Part shown: one piece after another, positions 55,101 through 60,000 of the stretch
Numbering within the stretch: position 1 is the stretch's first letter
Layout: each line of letters opens with the position of its first letter
Assembly (NCBI RefSeq): GCF_932526225.1
Contig: NC_064044.1
Coordinates: 689,001-749,000, forward strand
Reading direction: 5' to 3'
DNA: 60,000 nt
Source of the DNA: Nematostella vectensis
Lineage: Eukaryota > Cnidaria > Anthozoa > Actiniaria > Edwardsiidae
Position numbers and translations under genes: made by a program
Notes under the pieces: model-generated
Databases searched by the model: none
Told to the model about the DNA's origin: nothing
The model's input: the letters and a program-made list of their open reading frames with translations, nothing else

Positions 55101-55593
55101 ATCATAACCATGGTTCATGGGTAACGTAACAGTACTAGAAATGTCAAGTAAAACTGCTCAATTACAACAGTGAGAGGTGATAACAAAACCCAGGGGCTGA
55201 TCAAGGGGTGGGCCGAGCGCCCCCCCCCCCCCCCCACGTATTTTTAGATAGTTGGCTAAAAAATAAATATATAGTAATTCAACAAAAAATATAATGCAAT
55301 TCACAGGAAAAAATGCATCCTCTTTAATCTCTTGCTTCGCCCCACCCCCTTTCAGGAACTTCTGGATCTGCCCCTGAACAGTCATACCACAAACAACAAT
55401 AAAGCAGCATTCGCCAGATCGGTTAGAAACCACAATCATCGCTTAGGTTGAAAAGCCGTCGAAAAAAATGCAAGCGCTTACATGCGCCATTGAACTTTTA
55501 TTATTTTAGGGTGTTTGAACTTCACAATAAAATGGATACATACCTCGTGTTTCCTCCGTTAGTTACATTTGAATCCATGGTACCGTTTTCCAT
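37141..55593 (-). CDS. STRA6-like retinol-binding-protein receptor, copy B (20 exons, complete)
   Basis: Tandem duplicate of the gene at 1,284-23,263. Coding exons in transcription order: 55593-55544, 55070-55004, 54577-54492, 53918-53767, 53658-53538, 53216-53165, 48598-48455, 48070-47994, 47748-47687, 46494-46433, 46189-46048, 45436-45361, 45157-45082, 44266-44218, 43968-43842, 43323-43216, 41658-41495, 41065-40937, 38361-38314, 37472-37141. Every exon has the same length and phase as in copy A except exon 20, nine bases shorter. Total 2,124 nt, 707 codons, no internal stop. Landmarks: MENGTMDSNVTNGGNT start, GRPGILPPMDSLG, VYTPIP, GMSLRFCGYQIAYFLWG, FNILVG, HKHPVILVYC, IIRNPSLI, C-terminal VIRFV. 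Exons 2, 8, 9 and 11 are more diverged than the membrane exons. Probably expressed as a separate receptor; which copy is ancestral is not clear. Confidence 0.82.
37535..38285. repeat. 17-bp minisatellite in intron 19 of copy B
   Basis: About 44 copies of ACTAAACACATCTCTGT with scattered variants (TTTACT, TGTATT). It is the same unit as in copy A but more than twice as long. Confidence 0.93.
38400..39600. other. ~1.2-kb insertion in intron 18, specific to copy B
   Basis: Copy A intron 18 is only about 117 bp. In copy B this extra DNA interrupts the 43-bp repeat unit (ACTAGTTATATAGATTA flanks on both sides), so it is an insertion into the array. The DNA is AT-rich; no domain, terminal repeats or long frame could be recognised. 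Confidence 0.5.
39605..40920. repeat. 43-bp minisatellite in intron 18 of copy B
   Basis: About 30 copies of a 43-bp unit with GCAGAGCCGCGGAGCTCCTA and CTAGTTATATAGATTACATC. Copy A has about two units (2,140-2,215). The array ends directly at the donor side of exon 18. Confidence 0.95.
41268..41450. repeat. CAA-rich simple repeat in intron 17 of copy B
   Basis: AACAACAACAGCGACAAAAAC-type low-complexity DNA. It opens Asn-rich (+) and Val-rich (-) frames that are not genes. Confidence 0.9.
41659..41790. repeat. ~30-bp repeat carrying the exon 17 acceptor (copy B, short)
   Basis: About four units like those at 2,869-3,155. The unit next to exon 17 supplies the true acceptor (CTCTTTTCCAG-GCGCTGTTACC on the minus strand). 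Confidence 0.85.
41790..43170. repeat. 30-bp minisatellite in intron 16 of copy B (1.4 kb)
   Basis: About 46 copies of a 30-bp unit CTCGAGTCTAATGTCTTGCG + TCTAACATGT. Because 30 is a multiple of three and neither strand of the unit contains a stop in one frame, both strands stay open for over 460 codons. These are repeat artefacts, not genes. A higher-order pattern is visible: a variant with CTCAACTTTTTGGGTCTAAC recurs at about 42,115, 42,440, 42,735 and 43,060, roughly every 300-330 bp. Confidence 0.95.
43480..43835. repeat. ~48-bp minisatellite in intron 15 of copy B (short form)
   Basis: About seven units of the repeat that reaches 3 kb in copy A (3,690-6,690). It ends against exon 15. 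Confidence 0.93.
44360..45081. repeat. 65-bp minisatellite in intron 13 of copy B, each unit with an exon 13 donor
   Basis: About eleven units. On the minus strand each carries CGCCAGATAATCTAGTG joined to GTACGTTAGAG, that is the last bases of exon 13 plus its donor. The genuine donor of copy B is the outermost unit (45,081), whose exon part has mutated to CACCAGATATTCTAGTG. Confidence 0.92.
46502..47492. repeat. 40-bp minisatellite in intron 9 of copy B
   Basis: About 25 copies of a 40-bp unit containing GATAGAGCAGCAGATGAGCT and ATGGTCATCCTGTGTGCAAA, between exon 10 and exon 9. A block of about 240 bp (six units) is itself duplicated near 46,505-46,975. Copy A has only two loose units (10,525-10,615). 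Confidence 0.95.
48235..48440. mobile_element. MITE family 1, copy 2 (left-truncated)
   Basis: Shares CTCTGAAAATCTCAAG, GGGGGAGGGGTGGTTATAAC, GGGAGAAGGGGTCCAAAAT and the end GGGAGAGTTGCCAGGTATG with the copies at 19,850 and 57,382. The left end lacks the CTGTCAACC terminus. Confidence 0.75.
48656..49005. repeat. Left outer inverted repeat around the DIRS-like element
   Basis: AGGGCCATTCCATTTTTCATCC followed by CACACACCCACCATTGAG is mirrored at about 52,660-52,715 on the other side of the retroelement. Several imperfect TTTCTGAGGGGT segments lie inside (48,735, 48,770, 48,865, 48,990). Probably an older repeat into which the DIRS-like element inserted. Confidence 0.65.
49006..52588 (+). pseudogene. 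DIRS-like retroelement with inverted termini, degenerate
   Basis: Termini near 49,006-49,065 (GTAATTCTACC...GCAAGCGCATGCGCCA) and 52,530-52,588 are inverted repeats, as in DIRS elements. Gag-like pieces run from 49,218 to about 50,190 (acidic DELFSDSESDDEQDD; ISAVVQVLNDLLTKAEWPTK). Reverse transcriptase pieces follow: FSPNEAEIIDTELDKLL (50,660), MASLDLTDAYYTVPIALEHR (50,908), the YIDD box (near 51,115) and VFLGFVLDSTSMRVYLT (51,250). RNase H: VEMKTDASKTGWGAV (51,597), with LNQEADKYSR (51,890). Multiple frameshifts and stops. The tyrosine recombinase expected in this class was not found. Lies in intron 6 of copy B, antisense to the gene. Confidence 0.75.
52589..53164. other. Remainder of intron 6 of copy B
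   Basis: Contains the right outer inverted repeat (52,660-52,715). From about 52,990 the intron sequence is shared with copy A (18,170-18,318). No gene seen. Confidence 0.6.
54660..55003. repeat. Imperfect ~50-bp repeats in intron 2 of copy B
   Basis: Several diverged copies of a segment with CCTATCATTAGATGCTTTA and CTCACCGCTGGTCC, the latter resembling the exon 2 end and its donor region at 55,004 (TTACCGCTGGTCCAAGAG on the plus strand). Copy A shows only one or two such units near 20,780-20,834. Another case of an array grown from an exon border. Confidence 0.7.
55200..55385. mobile_element. Probable interspersed repeat fragment in intron 1 of copy B
   Basis: AGGGGCTGATCAAGGGGTGG, a long C-run (55,219-55,236), and CAGGAACTTCTGGATCTGCCCC form a G/C-run-bounded block absent from copy A. 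Similar poly-G-bearing fragments occur elsewhere in the window (for example 11,170-11,420 and 47,520-47,560). No coding capacity. Confidence 0.5.
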
Positions 55594-55800
55594 TTTGTAC
55601 TCTCTTTATGTCAGTAACAGATACAAAGATGTTAGCTTGACGATTTTCTAGATAAATGTACACTCATCGAACAGCATCGATTACAAATTGATATATTGAT
55701 GTTTTATGTATAGTTACCGCTCTATCATTGGTGGTATGAATCAAGATCGTGTCATTGAATGTAGGAAAGCTTATTTGCTTGCACAACCTTACAACATCTT
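55594..55800 (-). promoter_or_regulatory. 5' flank of STRA6-like copy B, conserved in copy A
   Basis: Matches 23,264-23,490, including TACCGCTCTATCATTGGTGG and CATTGAATGTAG. Similarity ends at about 55,798, the upstream edge of the duplicated block. No start site can be fixed. Confidence 0.5.
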
Positions 55801-57068
55801 GATCAACATACAACAGCCTTCTCCTCCGCAGGCAACTCTACTCTAATGGCCTCAGGAGGAGGGGGACACTATTTAAAATGCTGCTAAGATAGGGGGGCAG
55901 CGTTAACTTTTTCGCATAAGAGGGGTGGGGTGGGGGGGGGGCTTACTTAAATTGACTTCAAAATATTTTTGTTTCTAGATTTAATCAAAATTTCGTCGCG
56001 CTTCCCGCGCAAATGGCTAAAACTGTCACCTTTCCCTTTAAACACAGAATCAGACAGACGCAAACTTTGAGAACCTCTTTCCAGTCTCACTAAGGACCGG
56101 TCTATGAATCTCTATATATCTCTCACTCTTATCGGCAAAATGTGCTAGTTGTTTCTCTCTCGATGTTCTCCAGTCTCACTAAGGACCGTTCTATGAATCT
56201 CTATATATCTCTCACTCTTATCGACAAAATGTGCTAGTTGTTTCTCTCTCGATGTTCTCCAGTCTCACTAAGGACCGTTCTATAAATCTCTATATATCTC
56301 TCACTCTTATCGGCAAAATGTGCTAGTTGTTTCTCTCTCGATGTTCTCCAGTCGTCTGAGTTCAAACTCAGATAGCGGACTTTCTAGCGGCCACACCAAG
56401 ACGACAAAAGGATTATCTCATGCCGAAGTTGAAGCATTAGGAGGCAAGTGACAAAAGGTGACCCTTGCTGGCCCCTATATTGATTTTTGTTTGCACTATC
56501 AGAGGTGCGAAAGGACTTGAATGTGTTTTGACATGTAGACGAAAAAACGGATGATTTCACTTTTATCATGTCTTAACTGGCTCAATTAGAATAAAATCTA
56601 AAATATATTTTCCAAGTTTATGATTGATTACTACGTTTGAACGCTTGTTGACATTTTTTTTTTCATCACAAGCTGTAACACCCCTGCTGTATCGTTGGAA
56701 ACGATATAATATATTCTAATCTCATGACGTCATAATCATTTATTGACATTCTATCTGAGGAACTGTACATCAAGATGAGGACACGCCACCCAATCCATCA
56801 ATTGATAAAATCGATAGCAAAAAAAATATATAGAGATTACATACATACACATGATTACAAATTACACAAATTTTCTGCTACCGATTACTAAAGATTACCG
56901 ATAAACAGTAAATCTATGACTATCGATTATATCGAACAAGTGTACCCAAAACCAGGCCTTGACACATAACGTGACTCGTCACAATGTCAATTGACATAAA
57001 CCAAGCGCGCATATTTTGTCTAAGTAAAACATCAAAGACTATACCTGTTGCCGCAAAAAAAAAAACCT
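55801..57068. other. Intergenic region between STRA6-like copy B and the transporter gene
   Basis: The two genes are divergent, so both promoters should lie here. Contents: a G-rich repeat fragment (55,850-55,960), three tandem ~92-bp units at 56,080-56,352 (TCTCACTAAGGACCGTTCTA, GGCAAAATGTGCTAGTTGTT), and AT-rich single-copy DNA. No clear TATA box or gene. Confidence 0.55.
56080..56352. repeat. Three ~92-bp tandem repeats
   Basis: Units with CCAGTCTCACTAAGGACCG, TATATATCTCTCACTCTTAT and TTGTTTCTCTCTCGATGTTC repeat nearly exactly three times, in the shared upstream region of two divergent genes. Confidence 0.9.
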
Positions 57069-59320
57069 ATGGAAAATGTCGATGGCGAGGGATATAGCGA
57101 GAAAAGGACCCTTTCTCGTGGAGGACTTATGAGTGAAGGTCGGCAAGAGGAGAGTTCATGTGACGGTTCCCGCGCTTGGTTTGTGTGTTTCGCTGCCTTT
57201 GTGGTAAGCGTATTGATCATCAGTTGTTCTCAGACGTACGGTACGATTTTCCCCGTTCTTCTCGACGAGTTTCAAGAAGGCAAGGCGAAAACAGGTAGCG
57301 TTATTTCGGATTATATATATATACTCTTATTTCAATATTTTATTTAACAGCCCTCTACAAACTATGTTTTCACTGTTTCATACATGTCAACCTCCGAAAA
57401 TCTCAAGGTTTTAGAATTTTTTTGGGGAGGGGTGGGGTATCTTCATTTTTAGGGGGGAGGGGTGGGTTAAACCTTGCAGATAAATTGCGCTACGCAAGGA
57501 AATTATTGTTTTAAATACTTTAAAAGAAAATAAGCAAAATGATGATTTTCTATAGAATAATTTTCGGAAGCGATAAAAATCGCTAAATAGCAGGAGATTT
57601 GGTGCTCAACGCGGATGAAGGGGTCCAAAATCTTAAGACTCCCGCCTAATGCGACAGAGTTGACAGGTATGCTATTTGTTTCATATTCCGTTCACTTTTC
57701 TACGAAATAAAATGGTAAAATTTTCAAAAGTAATCTGACCTGATAGTGGTCTGGGTGAAGTTTCAAGCCATTTGGGCCGGCATTTTTAGAGTTACAAGGG
57801 GAAACAGAACAACGACCGATCATAATCTTTTGCTTACAAAGCTTCATATATGCGTTTTTATCAGATATATACATGATCCTTGGAGTCAGAAAAAAAAGCA
57901 AGTTAGAAGTATAGTTGTAAGTAAGAGATTTTGACCATAATACTCTCTTGTTGTAACCTAACATTGATTGTATTCCGCATGTGTTTTTCTAGGTTCCCCG
58001 TATTCCGGTAGCTAAAAACACGCTAAATCCCGCATACATTTATCATCATACGGGTTATTTTAAAATTATTATTTTATTAAAATTTATAATTTACGTCCAT
58101 TTTAAATTATTTTAAAGAAAGAAAGCGTTCTTTTCCATCTAGCATAGAGTCGGGCACTTCATTCATTCCGCATTCCGCGTTCCATTCCGTAAATTGTCCG
58201 GAATCATTCGCAGTCCTGATATGTTTGTTTTTTGGGAGTCATTTGCGGGCCTGATCATTTGCGGGCATCTATAGTTCTATCCAACATGTCTGATCACATG
58301 TTATATCCCAGTATGATCATGTGTACCATTGATAACATTATAATCACGTGTTCTTTTTCATCATCTCTGATCATGTGTTCTATCCGCAGCATGGGTCGGC
58401 TCCTTGGCCATCGCTCTGTCCATGACCTTCTCCCCAATCGCCGCCAAGTTCATCGAGCGATTTGGACCTCGCCTCGTGTCCCTTATCGGGGGCATCGTCG
58501 CCGCACTGGGGCTTTTTATCACGTCCCAGATCAGCACCATAGATATCATGTACCTGACGTATAGTGTGGTGTTCGGGTTTGGCTCATCTTGCTTGTACAC
58601 GTCGGCGTATGCGGTCGTGCCGGGGCACTTCATCAAGTGGCAGTCGACTGCTATCGGAGTGATGGGTAGTTCTGTCGGGATCTCTCTCATGTCCAGTATG
58701 CTCATCAAGACTTTGTTGTCCAAGTACGGCTGGAGAACGACATTTATGGTCATGGGGGGGTTTGCACTGGCTAGTGCTGTTATAGGAGGGATTTCCTTTG
58801 TGTCAAACACCACAAGAACAAGGGGTTCGTTAAACGATCACGTGTCGAATGATCACGTGACGCTTGGTGATGACGCGCCTTTATGGAAGAACAAGCAGTT
58901 GCTGGTGTGCGCAGGCGCCTGCTTTGTTGTGCAGTTTGGAAACACAATACCACTTGTTCATTTGGTGAGATGTCTGTCCTCCTGGCTGTCCAAACTTAGC
59001 TCTCTACAATACATGTCCACCCCATCTTGTACGAACACTATACTATTCTGACCCCCCCTCCCGCCCCCTCCCCCCCCCCCCCCACACACCCACATCTTTG
59101 CTCTTCTCTCGTCTTCAGTCCCGATCCGCTATAACACTTACCCATCCCCACTTGAAGGGCCGCTATGTCCAGGATGTGGGTCTATCGTCAACCCAGGCCG
59201 CCTGGCTTTATATCGGTTCTGGCGTAAGCTCAACCGTGGGCAGACTGTGTGGAGGGAGACTGGGTGACGTCATGTCCATATACTCCGTGTATATCTATGG
59301 ATTCTCATGTTTGATTGCAG
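57069..59320 (+). CDS. Monocarboxylate-transporter-like (SLC16/MFS) gene, first three exons
   Basis: Plasma-membrane major-facilitator protein, probably moving a monocarboxylate or related small molecule with protons; the substrate is not predictable here. Exons: 57,069-57,294, 58,390-58,964 and 59,158-59,320, with GT-AG borders and phases 1, 0 and 1. Exon 1 starts at ATG 57,069 (MENVDGEGYSEKR) and reaches the family's first-helix motif DGSRAWFVCFAAF. Exon 2 begins AWVGSLAIALSMTFSPIAA and holds the fifth-helix signature region (YSVVFGFGSSCLYTSAY...FIKWQSTAIG) and the start of the central loop. Exon 3 is RYVQDVGLSSTQAAWLYIGS then GRLCGGRLGD, in helices 7-8. The rest lies beyond the right edge. 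Frames in the repeats after 59,320 are intronic. Confidence 0.85.
57382..57675. mobile_element. MITE family 1, copy 3
   Basis: Begins ATACATGTCAACCTCCGAAAA and ends CAGAGTTGACAGGTATGC, inverted termini, in intron 1 of the transporter gene. The interior matches the copy at 19,850 (AAATTGCGCTACGCAAGG and GAAGGGGTCCAAAATCTTA). Confidence 0.82.
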
Positions 59321-59339
59321 GTAAGCGAGGCCCTTAGGT

Positions 59340-60000
59340 CAACATCAACCACGCCCTCTTTTCTTTACAAGCTCGTGGGAATTCTTATTATTGTAGTAAA
59401 TCACTCTTTCCTTTACAAGCTCGTGGGAATTCTTATTATTGTAGTAAATCACTCTTTCCTTTACAAGCTCGTGGGAATTCCTTTTATTGTAGTAAATCGC
59501 TCTTTCCTTTACAAGCTCGTGGGAATTCTGATTTTACTGGAACATGCACCGACTTTGACTTTTACAAGCTCGTGGGAATTCTTATTATTGTAGTAAATCA
59601 CTCTTTACTTTACAAGCTCCTGGGAATTCTTATTATTGTAGTAAATCACTCTTTCCTTTACAAGCTCGTGGGAATTCTTATTAGTAGTAAATCGCTCTTT
59701 CCTTTACAAGCTCGTGGGAATTCTTATTATTGTAGTAAATCGCTCTTTCCTTTACAAGCTCGTGGGAATTCTTATTATTGTAGTAAATCACTCTTTACTT
59801 TACAAGCTCGTGGGAATTCTTATTATTGTAGTAAATCACTCTTTCCTTTACAAGCTCGTGGGAATTCTTATTATTGTAGTAAATCGCTCTTTCCTTTACA
59901 AGCTCGTGGGAATTCTGATTTTACTGGAACATGCACCGACTTTGACTTTTACAAGCTCGTGGGAATTCTTATTATTGTAGTAAATCACTCTTTACTTTAC
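59340..60000. repeat. ~54-bp minisatellite in the transporter gene intron
   Basis: At least twelve units with TTTACAAGCTCGTGGGAATT and CTTATTATTGTAGTAAATCA, running off the right edge. A variant unit (GATTTTACTGGAACATGCAC) occurs at about 59,530 and again at about 59,920, so a block of about 390 bp is duplicated as a higher-order repeat. The unit contains no stop in one plus frame, giving spurious leucine/valine-rich open frames. Confidence 0.95.

Noticed and set aside
1-60000. tRNA, rRNA, riboswitch or bacterial operon features
   Set aside because: No cloverleaf or rRNA-like segment was noticed, and splice sites show the DNA is eukaryotic; a tRNAscan/Rfam run would be decisive.

Overview
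The window looks like nuclear DNA of a cnidarian, most likely an anthozoan (coral or sea anemone). Reasons: AT-rich DNA, short GT-AG exons spread over long introns, many MITEs and minisatellites, non-LTR, Gypsy-like and DIRS-like retroelement remains, and a GC-rich Polinton-like element whose proteins resemble families I associate with coral genomes. The species is inferred; no marker gene fixes it.

Layout. (1) Positions 1,284-23,263 (minus strand) hold a complete 20-exon gene for a STRA6-like (retinol-binding-protein receptor-like) membrane protein, copy A. (2) Positions 23.5-37.1 kb separate the two genes. They hold MITEs, a decayed Polinton-like virus-like element (about 24.4-35.36 kb), and a rearranged LINE 3' end split by a MITE. 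(3) Positions 37,141-55,593 (minus strand) hold copy B, a tandem duplicate with the same 20 exons. (4) From 57,069 (plus strand) a monocarboxylate-transporter-like (MFS) gene begins: three exons, running off the right edge.

Both STRA6-like copies were rebuilt by following splice sites and phase. All 20 coding exons match one-to-one between copies in length and phase except exon 20 (341 vs 332 nt). Spliced, they give uninterrupted frames of 710 and 707 codons. Their introns are packed with minisatellites, and each copy has expanded a different subset. Several arrays are built from exon ends: the stop-codon context of exon 20, the acceptor of exon 17, and the donors of exons 12 and 13. The large intron 6 differs between copies: A holds a foldback LINE and a Gypsy-like remnant, B holds a DIRS-like element with inverted termini.

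The Polinton-like element carries a candidate protein-primed DNA polymerase N-terminus, a Polinton-type integrase, several small membrane proteins, an A32/FtsK-like packaging ATPase, a candidate major capsid protein, and other candidate virion proteins. Most genes have a frameshift or stop; the packaging ATPase is fully open. An 11-bp motif, GCCGTTCCGGC, is scattered through the element, and a near-perfect 80-bp palindrome sits inside the polymerase remnant. The right end is cut off inside a gene and joined to a host MITE arm. I see no tRNA, rRNA or CRISPR array.
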